Origin: Eudorina sp. 2006-703-Eu-15
Lineage: Eukaryota; Chlorophyta; Chlorophyceae; Chlamydomonadales; Volvocaceae
Assembly: GCA_003117195.1 (NCBI GenBank)
Contig: BDSI01000042.1
Location: forward strand, 446,986-510,985
Direction of reading: 5' to 3'
Length of the DNA stretch: 64,000 nt
The position numbers and the translations under genes were made by a program. The notes beneath the pieces were generated by a model. The model ran no database searches, was not told the DNA's origin, and saw only the letters and a list, made by a program, of their open reading frames with translations. Shown here in pieces: positions 1 to 11,877 of the stretch (position 1 is the stretch's first letter; each line of letters starts with the position of its first letter).

Positions 1-326
1 CGTTGTGGTGGACAGAGGATAGAAAACCTTCAGCGCTGCCCGCTGCTGGCCATACGCCCAGCAAAAGTCCAATAGATGAGCTTGCGCCGTCTTTGAGCCG
101 ACCATTGAATCCGTGGCCTCAGGAGGTCGGGCGTTGGCCAACGCGGCCCGCGGACGGCACAGGGACTCTTGCCTGTGCTACCAGATAGCCATTACGGCTA
201 CAACTATCCATTTTCAACTACGAGGCTCTTTGCCGTGACCCTGGCAGCGGCGTCCTCAGCGGGACCCCACGGGGGCTCCGCTCGTCTCCAAAACTGGGTT
301 GCGGCGCATCCCGTTCGGCGTCCTCT

Positions 327-3300
327 GTGGCGCCGGAGATAAAGGTTGTGCGGGATGATGAGGATTTCGAGCTCGAGAGTATTGTGCTCCAGCGGACGGA
401 GCACATACCTGAGTTCGATGCTGTGTTGGAGGAAATGGAAACCATCTTGGCGCAATTCGTCACTTGGAACAACGTCATCAATGACTATGCTGTCAACGTG
501 CAAAATTTACTTGCGCCGGTCCTTGGAGCCATGGTCGCAGAGGTTGCGATCCATCGGAATGTCGATGCCGTGCAGCTGGACCTCGTTACCCCGTTCAACA
601 AGCAGCGAGCCGCGCCTCAGGTGCGCCTGGCGAGATCCGGCCCTCGATGCGGTCGAATTGAGCACTCACCAAGCGCGCAAGTTTTTGCGCACGCGCCTGT
701 TCCTGCTGTTCAGAAAGGACAGCTTGTATGGCGGACGAACCGTTTCTTGTCGCACACGTTCGCATTGGTGATGAAAACACTAGGGCTGCCTTGGCCGTTA
801 CGGCCGGTGTGCGACTCCGAAGTGCCGTACACCATAGTTATCCATCAGGAGCACATAAGAAAGATACACTGCGCCGGCCTCTCGCACCCTCCGTATTGAA
901 GTAGGGACACAGACCCCTGGCAGGTCGGGCCCGCAGCATCATGGCACGGTTCATCTTCGTCTCCCGGTTGTTCTCCTTAAGACACAAAACCCCCTCGTCG
1001 TCAAGCGGCGAGTCCCGTCCGAATCGGGAAACCCGATCCAGTGTCCCCGTCAACTTGCGTCATGACTGACCCTGAGTCAGACACAGCCTTTGCATCGGAA
1101 CCTGTATGAGGGCCACGTCTGTAAGCTTGGCCGGACGCTCCCCTTAACGACAATCTATAAAACACCGTTCTTTCCTCCCTTATTGTGCCCCTTTCCTGTC
1201 GCCGGAAACAATCCCACAGCACCACATCTTGGTTGACTGGATCAAGAACCAGGAGCTGCGGGAAGCTGACGCAGCGCTGGCGCAGGCCCGACTGGGGCTC
1301 ATGGACTTCATGGCGGCACAGGCAGAGGCGGCGGCCACCGCCGGCCGACCCTCTGCCGGCCGGATCAGCGGCAGCAACACCTGCATCGTGGACGTGTCTC
1401 GCCTCGCTCGTCACGACACCCCTGCAGCCGCCACCCTGGCGGTACTGACGGAGGCACCTGGGCCAGGAGGTGGCGGCGGCCCGACCAACACCTCGGGCGC
1501 CGCCGGCGCTGCACCCGCCGGCCAGGCTCTGGACCGGACGAGCAGTGGCCGCCCCTCCGCACTGGCAGGGCCGGACACGGGCGGCGCCGCGGGGTCGCCG
1601 ACGTCGCCGATGTCGCCAAGCAGCGATGCCGCCGGTCCTCAGCCCGGCAGCGACGGACAGCCGTCGGGGCCGGGACGACCCCCGGGGACGGCGGAGTCGG
1701 CCTCCACGGACGCCAGCGACGGCGCGCCGGAGCAGCCGACGACGCTCACGCAGCACCTGCAGTACTTCAACGGCTGCGTCGCGTCGCTGCAGCAGCACCT
1801 GGGCCCGAACTTTGGTGTCTACTTTCACGTCACGCCAGCGGCGTGTGCGGTGAAGGGGCGCTGCGCCTACGTACGGCTGATGCGGCACCAGCACCCTGCC
1901 AAGCTGGCCGCGTCGGTGACTCTGGGCAACGCGGGGGAGACCAAGGCGCTGTTGAAGCCGCACCGGACGGTGCGGTTCAGTCGGGCGCCCAGTGCCAACG
2001 GCCTGGGGGCGACTGGCGGCGCAGTCACGCCGCGGGGGCCATCTCGGGGGCCGTCGCAGAGCGCGCTGCGCGTCGGGGGCCGAGGTGGCGGCGGCACAGC
2101 GGACGCGCCGCCTCCGCCGCCCCCCGGGTCCGCCGCCGCCATCCTGGGCGAGGACGTGACGCCGGTCACGCTGATCGATGTCATCTACAGCGGGATCACG
2201 GACGCAATCCTGAGGGCGGAGCGCAGCGTGGCGGTTGTGGGGAACGACCTGGCTCGCCTCTTTGACAAGTACGAGCCGCCGCTGTCGCTGGTGGAGGAGC
2301 CGAAGCATTGTCGCAAACTGAAGACGCTGCCGGTGGCGCGCGAGTATGTGGAGGCGAACCGCAAGATCCAGCAGCTGAACGCGGTGCTGTTCAAGCTGGC
2401 CAAGGCGGTGGCCAAGACGGCCTGGATCTACTCTACGCCGCTCAGCATGCCGGACGGCACCCTGGGTGACGTGGCGCAGATGGTGTGCGAGGCGCTGAGG
2501 CGGGTGGCGGACACGACGTGGGCGATGTGCAAGCGGCATCTGGACAGCGTGCACATCGTGACGCTGCTGACGCACCATGTGAGGCCGGCAGCCGGGAGGG
2601 GCGGGACGGGGGGAGGCTGCAGGGGAGGGAGGTAGGGATTTGATTGGATTCAGATTCGGAGCGCGTACCGGTCAACCCTGCTTTGGGTAAGGATGCCGGG
2701 CAGACGACGCCTAAGGGTTGCGCCTGAGCACCGGGGATCAACAACAGCCGCTGAGTTGTGTAGTCAGAAACATTAAACCGCAAGGATTAGGGGGCCTGTG
2801 TGGGGAAGGCTGGCAAGACACGGGCGTCAGTCTGCGTGCGCCAAACTCAGGCCTTGGCATATTCTTGTTTGGTCTGGTTAATGCATGTACCCGCCGATCA
2901 TTCCGGTTTGCAATTCAACCAGCCCACTCCGACATGAAGTGAAAGCCGCCCTGACTGACTTGTCATCCCACGGGGCGTCCCCTAACCGCGGCCCCACACC
3001 CTTCAGGAGCCCTTCACCATCACCCCCCGCCTCATTAACGACGATGCCAACTTCCGCTTCGAGCTGGACGTGGTGGCCGACCAGTCGCTGCTCATGACCA
3101 AGACATTCCCGGACTGCCTGCCGCCCATGGTGGGTCACCTGCGCTCGTGTGGAGCGCTGCCCTACCCGGGGTTGACTGCGGCATCATGCGACGGCCCGTC
3201 CGGCTGTGCCAGGCCTGGTTTTGTGCGCGTGGCGAGAGACCCAAACCCCGGCCCTGAGTACCTGCCTGTCCCGGTACTGGCTGGCTGGCTGCCTGTCTGC

Positions 3301-5365
3301 CCGGCTGTACAGAAGAGAACAACAGGGTCGCGCGCTGCCGCCGGGCCCTTTATTTCCATTTCGGGTTGCGTGGACCTGAAACCTGGTTGGGCAGGCGGAA
3401 GCGGAGGAATATCCGCAGTGCGTCAGCCATGGGCGCGCGACTTTGGCCGACCCTTAGTTTCACCATCACCACGCCCTCCTCATCCGTACGCGCCCAGTTC
3501 CGGTACCCCGGCCCCCCGGATCGCCTCGCCTCGCCTGCCCGCCATCCACCTACCCCTACTCAATCTGCCACTGCCCACCGGCCCCCAATTACCTCCCCTC
3601 GGCACGCCCCACAGATCCGCTCCGTGTGGGACTCCCTCCTCGCCCTGGCGGCAGTGGTCCAGGAGAGCCGCAGCAGCCTGGGCCCCCTGAGGTCGCAGTA
3701 CCAGAAGCTGCACGAGGAGGTGCGCGAGTTCTACACCCTGGCCCCGGAGGCCGCCAAGGCCCGGAAGCTGTCCATCGCGGAGGCGGCGGGCGTGGCCCGC
3801 GTCATTACCAACAACCTGGCGGTGATCTACGAGGCGGAGCAGGTATTTGACGCCTACGGCCGCAACGTGCAGCGGATTGTGGATGCGTACTCGCGGGCAA
3901 AGAACGAGATCAAGGCCGACCTGCAGAGCAAGCTCGCAGGTGGGGCGTGGGGGCGAGGAGGGCGGGAAGGTGGAGAACGGGACGGGGCGGTAAGAAACGG
4001 ATGTGGGGGCGGTGTCACCCTCTTTTTGGTGGTCCTGATTGCATGTGTCCCAAGTGACCTCACTGATCCGGACCCCGCCGCGGAATATCCCGCGTCGTTA
4101 ACTGACAACGCATGACAGTGGCCCCGAGGAGAGTCGGTGCGGGGTGGGGCTCGGTAGGGGTTGGTCCGGACAGTCTAGGACTCGGAAGGACTGGTGGCAG
4201 CGTAGGAGGGCCCGTGCTGCGACTCAGGCAGGGAGCTGGACTGTTGCCATCCTCCCACGCCCTGTCTCGCCCCTCCCCGGGCCCCCCTGAAACCCCCGCA
4301 GAGCTCACCACGAAGCTGCCTCGCAGCATCGTCAAGCCGTCTTTCTCCCCGGAGATGCTCGCCCTCATGCGCTCCGCCGTGAACCCGACGGAGCTGGCGG
4401 CCTCCATGACGCTGGCCCTCACCGCGGGCAACATGGACCGCACCTCGCTGACGGTCATGCAGGACACGCTGGCCATAGGCGCCATCGCGGCGCAGGCGCA
4501 GGCGGCAGCGCAGGTCCAGGGAGGGACGTCCCAGCCGCAGGACGCGGTCGGGAACCCCGCCGCCACCGGCGGCGGCGCCGTGGCGGCGCTGGGCGGTATC
4601 GGCATCCTGCAGCAGCAGCAGCAGCAAGCCGCGGCGGCCATGCAAATGCAGATGCAGCAGGCAGCGGCGGCATACGGCTTGTATGCGATGCAGTCGGTGC
4701 CGCCAGGGTCGGCGCCGGCGGCGGGGCCAGCGGGGACTGCGGCGCCGGCAGGCCAGCCTGATGGGCAACCCGGGGGGCCGGCGGGGGCCGCCGGTCCTGG
4801 GGCCGCTGCGGCGACGGTGGCACCGCCTCCGAAACCCGCAGACGCTCCGGAGCTCGTGGCGCACGGCACCGGGGCCGATTATGCGGCCCAGCTGGCCATG
4901 GCACAAGCGTACGGGTATGCGTACAACAATCCGTACGCTGCCTACGCTGCCTATGGTACAAGCACGTTGGGCAGCATCACCCTGGGCGCTCAGCAGAAGA
5001 CGTCGTCGCATAACTTGCTGGGGGGCACCAACGGTACCACCAAGCCGGGCACGGCGGCCGCGGGTGCGGCGGCATCGGCAGCGCCTGCGGGCGCCATGAC
5101 GGCGGCGGCCCTGGCGGGAGCGTATCAGTCGGCTGGGTACGACCCCAACACGATCGCCATGCTGGCCCAGATGGGTTACGGCGGATTTGGAATGGTCTCG
5201 CAGCAGCAGCAACAACAACTGCAACAGCAACAACAGCTGCAGCAACAGCAAATGCAACAGCATCAACAGCTGCAACAACAGCAAGTGCAACAGCAACAAC
5301 AGCTGCAACAACAGCAAATGCAACAGCAACAACAGCAACAACAGCTGCAGCAACAACAGCAGTAG
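327..5365 (+). CDS. Unrecognised volvocine protein, tandem paralogue 1, Gln-rich C terminus (5' end unresolved)
   Basis: I do not recognise the family. Proposed exons are about 327-497 (start and end uncertain), 723-892 (weak), 1220-2578, 3007-3129, 3615-3939 and 4302-5365 (TAG). The last four join in phase (957 codons with the stop) at GT/AG borders. The order is: an acidic N-terminal helix-like part; a disordered Gly/Pro/Ala stretch; a conserved block with LNAVLFKLAKAVAK; a segment starting EPFTITPRLINDD; a long helical, coiled-coil-like block; and a Gln/Ala/Gly tail whose last ~55 residues are almost all Gln from mixed CAG/CAA codons. The downstream gene (8238-11877) aligns block by block: LFKLAK against LFRLAK, and RPLAPS-HHIL against RPQPLEVRHML. 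That alignment is the main support for exon 723-892, but its 5' phase does not match the first exon. No ATG is visible for the first exon, so the true start may lie before the window. No transmembrane segment or catalytic motif was seen. Function is unknown. Confidence 0.6.
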
Positions 5366-8237
5366 CAGAGCAGGCGCTTTTGCATGCTGCGCTGCTGTAG
5401 TTGGGCAGGCCGGTGCTGGTGCGGGTGCAGGTCAGCGCCGAGTGGGATCCAACGGCGACTGCCTGCCGGCCCACGGGGCGGGCACCCCGGGCCGGTCACT
5501 GGCCGGTCGTCGGACTGCCCGCCGCCCCTCGGCAGTGCCCCAGTCCCGCCGTCCAGCATTAGGTGGAGGCCGTGGATCGGCGACGGCGATGGCGGCGGCG
5601 AGGAACACGCGCGAGTGACTGCGGGCGGCCGGACCCTCGCCTCGTTCGCAGGGTTGAGTGTACGAGTACTTGATCTGCAAGGGCAAGACCCGTCTGTCGC
5701 CCTCAGTCCGGGCCCTGCATTTGTGGTGATCCGGCAGAGAGAGTGGGGAGAGAGGCCAATGGGCACGAGGGGGATCCTTGGACATGGAATGAGGCTGGGA
5801 ACGCGCATCATGGGCAGTGTGCAGTGACGGGTCGGGGGGCCGAGCAGGGGGAGGCATCTTGGCCCAAGATTCTTGGGCGCATCCTGGGGCTTGGAGCCGA
5901 GGGCGTAGTTGAAATTAGAGTTGGGTTGGAGCCCTGCTACTGGGGCTGTAGAAGCTGTGATCTGCGCAGGCGCAAGAGGCGGTGGGCCGGGAAGCCAACA
6001 GCCAAAACGCCGGAGGAGGAGGAGGGGGAGGAGCCCAGCATTAGCCATGGGCTGGCGCGGCCCAGTCGACCGCGGGGCCTGGGTTGACCCGCAGGTTGAA
6101 TCTGTAGGGATGTGGCGAGGTATAGCTTTGTTAGAGCGCAGCGCAGAGCTGGCGAAATACGGTAGCAGTATGGTGATGGTGATGCGGCTGGTGGCGATGA
6201 CGGGCGCAAAAGAGGGCGAAGAGCGCTTTCTGTTTCTTCGTTATGACCAAGCATATCGTAATCCTCGACTGCTCGTCGGCCCGCGGTGCGCAAGCGAGAA
6301 CACACTCAGCTGTGGCGCCCGTCATGCCACTCGGTCGCTTCGAGTTGGTGTGAGGCACCGTCATTCGTCTCGTGGACATGCTCATGGTGCACATGTGTAT
6401 GTGTATGTGTGTACGTATGTATGCGTGATTTCGTTTGCGAGTGTTCGTGTTTTTCCACCTTGACACAAACATGTATTGACCAGGGCTCTGGACGAAGTAC
6501 GTTCCGGGTGCGCTTGGGCTTTAGGACCAGCGCTCCAGCCCGCTCTCCCCCTGAGCTGCGTGCCGCCTGCACGGCGCTGGCGCGGCGGCGGTACCGTGCC
6601 GGCAGGTCAAATGCCGTGTCCAAGGTCATTGCGTCCCCACGGGCCCGCTTGTGGGCTGGGTCCTCCGGGGAAGTCATGTGTCGTTTGCCGGACGTCCGGG
6701 GTTGTGCGGTCGGGCTGCTGGTTGTCGCGGGATGTGGAGGGAGGTGCATGCGTGCTTTTGGGACATGGAAAGGTTCTGCGTTGGGGGTGAGGAAGGAGGG
6801 GCAATGAATGGGGCCATGGATACATTGCGTGCTTGCATCGCGCGAGGCAGCCACCGAAATCCGGGGATAGACATGACAATTTTAGTGACGATGGTGATGA
6901 TAATTATGCGATAGGTGGGTGCGTTTGCCGCCGCCAAGTAGGCGTCCTTACTTGAGGAGCCGCCTTGAACCATGCGCCCTAAGCTCGCTGCCCTACTGCG
7001 GGTACAGGGGCCTCTTAATACCCAGTGTGGAGAGCGCCGACAAGCCGTGGAACCCGAGGAGTGGTCGACCCATGGGTTGTAGCCCCTCATGTATGCGTTG
7101 CCGCATGAGATGTCCTGCTGCGTGGCGCCCACTTTTGGCGACTGACGGACGGCGGTGTGACAAATCTGGGGACGAATGCTAGAGCCGCTTCCATCCCCGC
7201 AATTTCTGGTAGCCTGGATGACCATCTGCACGCTCAGGGAGCAGTGTCGGCCTGTGGGACGGCCGGTGGGCTGCGAGAACCCCGCTAGTGTGGCGCGGCA
7301 GCTGCAGGGGCCGGAGTCAGGCGCGGTTGCTGTGCGGTGCGGCGCGGCTCGGGCCCGGATGGCGGCGGCGTGTTGTGCAGTTGCGCCGCGCCCTGCGCTG
7401 ATTGCTAGCTGCCACGGCCTGTCACGTCAGGAATGGCGGCGCCCTCAATGCTTTTCTAAGTCGGCGGACGTGGGCGTCCTGCTTTACGAATAGGTTGCGT
7501 TGCCCTTGGACGCCACTATTCGGTTTAACGCCCACGATGCCGTTATCCAACAGACCCGGCTGCGAGCGGACCTGCCGCAAAACCGTGCTGGGATGTTGGT
7601 TGTTGGTTGCTGCTCGATAGTTGAACGGCACGGGAACGAGGTTTCCAGCACCCGGGCTTGCCCGGGGGGGTGGGCTCCTGATGCTGGCTGAGGCCAAGTG
7701 CCCAGCGCGGTCGCGCAGGAGCCTCACCGGCCGAATGTTCTGTAATAAGCGTTCACACTGGCGGCTGAAAAATGGGCAACCGAACCCTCATTCACTTGCG
7801 TTATAAAAAAATAATCCAGTCGCTGATGTCATGCACGATTCCTGCATGGTTGGTTTTATTCCAGACGAATATTTATGAACCGCGGGTCACTCTAGCGAAG
7901 CATTCCGCGCTGCTTCGTAGGAACAGTTCAATAAATAGTAGTTTCACATGTGCGTTTCTATTTTTTGCTTGTGCTGAGTGAAGATACACTTTAGATTGGG
8001 AACATGTATTGACCCATACTGAACACCAGCTGTTATCATCAAGCCATACACAAAGCTTGTGGTTATCAGATATTGTCTCTAAGGTTATCAAAGAACATCA
8101 ATATCTTTTCAGAATTTCGCGATGTACATAGAGGCCTCAGGCCATGCAACGCAGGTTCCCAACGCAGGCGTCTCTTAGGTAGATTATTTGTACCGTATTA
8201 CTTGCTCCGAGTCAACTACATATGCACAGAGAGCTTA
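5366..8237. other. Intergenic region between the tandem paralogues
   Basis: No gene is supported here. The region holds the 3' flank of paralogue 1, a TG-rich microsatellite near 6386-6426 and short unconvincing reading frames. A TGTAA poly(A)-like word lies at 7741-7745. It is over 2 kb from the stop codon, so its link to paralogue 1 is weak. Base composition drops toward AT around 7800-8200, ahead of the next gene. Confidence 0.4.
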
Positions 8238-11200
8238 ATGGGGTGCGGCGTGAGCCGGGGTGCGCCATTGACGACCGCGGTAACATTTACAGCACGTGTG
8301 GAGAAAGAACGCGATGATGCGACCCTGGAAATTATTCAGCTGAAGCGATTGGGCGTTCGAGCTTACGATGTCTTCTTCACTGAATTCGAGAGTGTTGTCA
8401 ATGTGGTTGTGAAGCACAACAATGCTCTACATGATGCGCTGTGGGACGCGAAGGTCAGTCCCATTGGGCTCAACAAGAATTTGTGCAGCGGGGCTCCCCG
8501 CGTGCTCACTTCACATGACATGCCGACTTGTTGACTCCCCTGCCGGCAGGCTGCCCTCGCATATGCCCTCTCCCCCGACCCCGAATACGCGTTGGACCTG
8601 GCAGTTGTGACGGATGACGTGCGCAGCGTCCCGCAGCTGCTCGTCGATGTCTTGTACGCCGACAACAACGTCCGGCCGCAGCCCTTGGAGGTGCGGCACA
8701 TGCTCACCAGCCGGCCCGCCATCGCAGAGGCGGACCGGGCCGTCGCGGAAGCCGTCAAGGATCTCGTCACGACGCTGCAGTCGCATCCTGCGCCCGCGCA
8801 GCTGTCGTACAACGAGGGCAAACTGCAGGTCACGGTCATACCCGGCGGCTCGGGCTCCGCAGTGCCCGGGGCCGCCCAGCAGTACCAGCGCCTGCACCAG
8901 CGGGCGGCGCGGCTAAGTGCGGCGCTGGCGGCCATGCGGAAAGCCGCCCCGGGGCTGCGGCTGGTGGTGAGTGTGGTGCCCTCGCCGGCTCCGGGAGCGC
9001 GCACTTTCGCCTGGCGCCTGCTGCCCAGGTCTGACGGAGTGGACGGCGAGGACGCAGACCAGGTGGGGACGCGGGCAGGGTACGTGGTCGTGCCCCAAGC
9101 ACCGGCGCTTGGTGGCTCGCGTTAGATGCTGCTGTTGTCCGGTTGACCGAGGGTGGAACCGACGCGCAAGGTGGGGGGAGAGCTGCGGGCTGACGGATGC
9201 GCTGATCCCTGCCCGGGATGCGGGCGGCTCCCCAGACTCAGGTCCCTCGGAAGTGGCGCTGGGCAGCGGGATACCAAACAGGGCTTATGTGGCCATCGAT
9301 GGGTCCCCCAAGGGGTCCACTGGGTTGTTCGGATCAGGTTGTTACCGTGGGCCCCACGGGTCGTCGGTGACGGCCGAAGCCTGTAATCGTGTGGTGTGCC
9401 CACGGTAATTTGTGGCAGGGCGTGCTCTCACGGTGCTTGCGATGAAGATGATGCATGTGACGTGATGGCGATGACCCCACCCTGTTGGGGTGTGTCTGGG
9501 CTGTTTTATTTCCACCCCTTCCGCGAAGGCCGGTGCCGCCAAGGCCACCTCAAGGCCCGCTCAGTCGCTGGCCACGCCGCTGCGCATCGCCAGTGCTCAC
9601 GGCGCCGCTGCCATCGCGGACGCCGCCTCGTCGGTGGCCCACCAGGCCGCGGCCGTCGCCGCGGCCGTCACCGCCGCCGCAGCGCCGCTCGTACAGCTGC
9701 AGCTGGAGGGCGGGCGGAGGATCGTCGCCGTCACGCAGCTGGAGGGCTTCACAACGGCGTCGGCGCCGTCGACGTCGGCTGCCGCCGCCGGCGCCGCCAG
9801 CGGCGGCGGCGGCGGCAACCGCAACGGTCGCAACAACAACCTCATCCTGCGCAGCCTCTCTCTAACACGCGCGGAGCCGTCCTCGGCCAGCGGCGCCCTG
9901 GGCAACAGCGGCCCGAGCAAGGGCGGCGTCTCGGCCGCGTCGCGCGCAGACGAGGCGGCTGCAGTGCTTCGCCGGGCCGTCAGCAACGCCAACCACGTGC
10001 TGTTCCGGCTGGCCAAGTGCGCCACCGCGGGCGCCAGCTCGGGGCGCGACGCGGCGGCGCTCCGCCTCGGGGACGTGTCCGCATACCCCATCTCCCGGGC
10101 CGTGACAGTCGTGCTGGAGGCGGCCATCCGCGCAGCACGGCTTGCGGCGGGCGGCGCGGCGGCGACGCCGCCGGTGACGCCGGTGGGAGGTGTGCCCGGC
10201 GGCGGCGGCGGAGCCGCCGACGGGGCGGCCTTCGGCGACCTGGTGGCTGTGGAGCCCGCGCTTCGGTGCACCTCGGAGTCGGGCAGCGTGCTGAGCGGCA
10301 GCGTGCAGGGCCTGCCGGGCGGCGGAGATGCGGGTGGAGAGGGTGCGACGCCGGGCTGGAGCTGGTCGTGGGAGTGGGGCATCACGCCCCGGGTGGCGGG
10401 TGTGTCCTTCCCGGAGTGCCTGGCCCCCAAGGTGCGCCGCGGAGCTGGGGCCCCTGATGCATCCGCCTCCTTTACGCCCTCGGCTTTGCACGTCAGGGCT
10501 TCCCCTCACGGACGGTCTGCTTGGCCATGCTTGTCCCTAAGAGAGGCATGCTGCCGCTGTCTGCGCCACTTAGGTAGTATAGGCACAGTCCGCAAGCCCG
10601 CAGACCAAATGCACCCTGGAATTTGATCGCGACCTCATTGCGGATGGGATGGGATGGAGCGATGCGGCAAGCGCAGCCGATCGGTCTGCGCGGCCTGTGT
10701 GTGTGTGTGTGTGCCCCTCTCCCCCCGTGCCGCCACCCGCAGCCCCGCGCGGTGTACGACGCAGTGAACCGCGCGGTGGAGCTGGCCCGCGCGATCACGG
10801 AGCAGCTGCCGCTGCTGCAGCGGGACGTGGCCCTCCGGGTGGAGGAGGCGGAGGCCGTGTTCCGCAGCTATGACGACCAGCTGAGCGCGGTGGCCCAAGA
10901 CATGATGTCCGCGTGCAGGTGTGCGCGCGCGCTGGCGGCATGTAGGCACATGCCGGGGCACGTACGGCGCAGTGCGGCACGTCAGCGTGGACTTATATGC
11001 CGTGCTCACCCCGAGACCCACAGAAGTCCTGGGGTCGGGGATGACCGGTGCTCCGATTGGACGCTGCGGCTGTCTCTGCGAAAGGTGTGTGTTCAGCTAG
11101 GAACCCGCGCATGTCAGGATATACAGGTGTGTGTGTTCTAGTCTTCTAGATCAAAGGGCTCTTATACAAGTGTCCGTGCCCGCCGATTGCAGGGTACGTG

Positions 11201-11877
11201 CGGCGCTGGACCGTAACGCCAACACCATCAGCGCCAGCCCCGCGCTCGTGGGCCTGCTGCAGTCCGCCCTGTCCGGCTTCCTCGAGGAGCTGCGCCGCGG
11301 CGCGGACCTGATGCGCGCGATAGCCCAGGGGGATCCGGACGCGGACGACGACACGCGGGACGGTCGCGACAGCAGCCAGAGAGCCAGCGGCACGCGCAGC
11401 ATCATGGGCCGCCAGCTGAACAAGGCGGCGGCCGTCGCGGCGGCGGCGGTGGCGGCGGCAGCGGCCGCCGCAGCGGCGGCGGCCGCCTCCGAGGAAGAGG
11501 AGGACGAGACGGGCACGGCGGACGGGAGGTCGGAGTTGATGTCGGGACTGGGCTCCGAGTCGGGCGGCTGCGATGACGGCAGCGCGGCCGGGGACAGCTC
11601 GGATGTACGACGGAGCAATGCCAGTGGGTACGGCGGGAGCTTCGTCGGGGGTGCACCCGGTGGCGGCTGCGGCGGTGATCGCGACGCGGGCCGGCTGCGA
11701 GGGGAAGGCGCCGCTGCGGGTGCGGCAGCTGCGGCGCGGGCCGCACGCACGGCCGGGAGCTCTAAGCGCCCCGAGGGAGGCGGAGGAGGAAGGGGTTCCA
11801 TGAGGGGCAAGCAGCCTGCAGTGAGTCGACGGGTGGTGCTGCCGCCTCTGTCTCAGGGCAGTGGCAGCGGCCTTTGA
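8238..11877 (+). CDS. Unrecognised volvocine protein, tandem paralogue 2, MGCGVS N terminus
   Basis: I do not recognise the family, but it is a clear paralogue of the gene at 327-5365. Exons: 8238-8453, 8550-8966, 9529-10431 (the start may instead be 9565, also in phase), 10743-10918 and 11193-11877. Together they give 799 codons including TGA. All junctions are GT/AG and phases agree. The chosen ATG gives MGCGVSRG, which fits the N-myristoylation pattern MGxxxS with an adjacent Cys suitable for palmitoylation; this suggests membrane association. Shared blocks are RDDATLEIIQLKR near the start, HMLTSRPAIAEADRAVAEA, ANHVLFRLAKCA and a final helical block starting AVYDAVNRAVELA. The C terminus has a poly-Ala run followed by SEEEEDE and a Gly/Ser-rich tail. 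A GTGAGT donor-like site near 11821 could instead splice to an unseen exon, so the C terminus is less certain. No enzyme motif was seen. Confidence 0.65.

Noticed and set aside
1001..2578. 525-codon minus-strand frame opposite paralogue 1
   Set aside because: Arg/Gly/Ala-rich antisense shadow of a GC-rich exon whose plus-strand reading matches the tandem paralogue.
9396..10457. 353-codon Arg/Gly-rich frame overlapping paralogue 2
   Set aside because: It is the out-of-frame shadow of exon 3, which has paralogue support.
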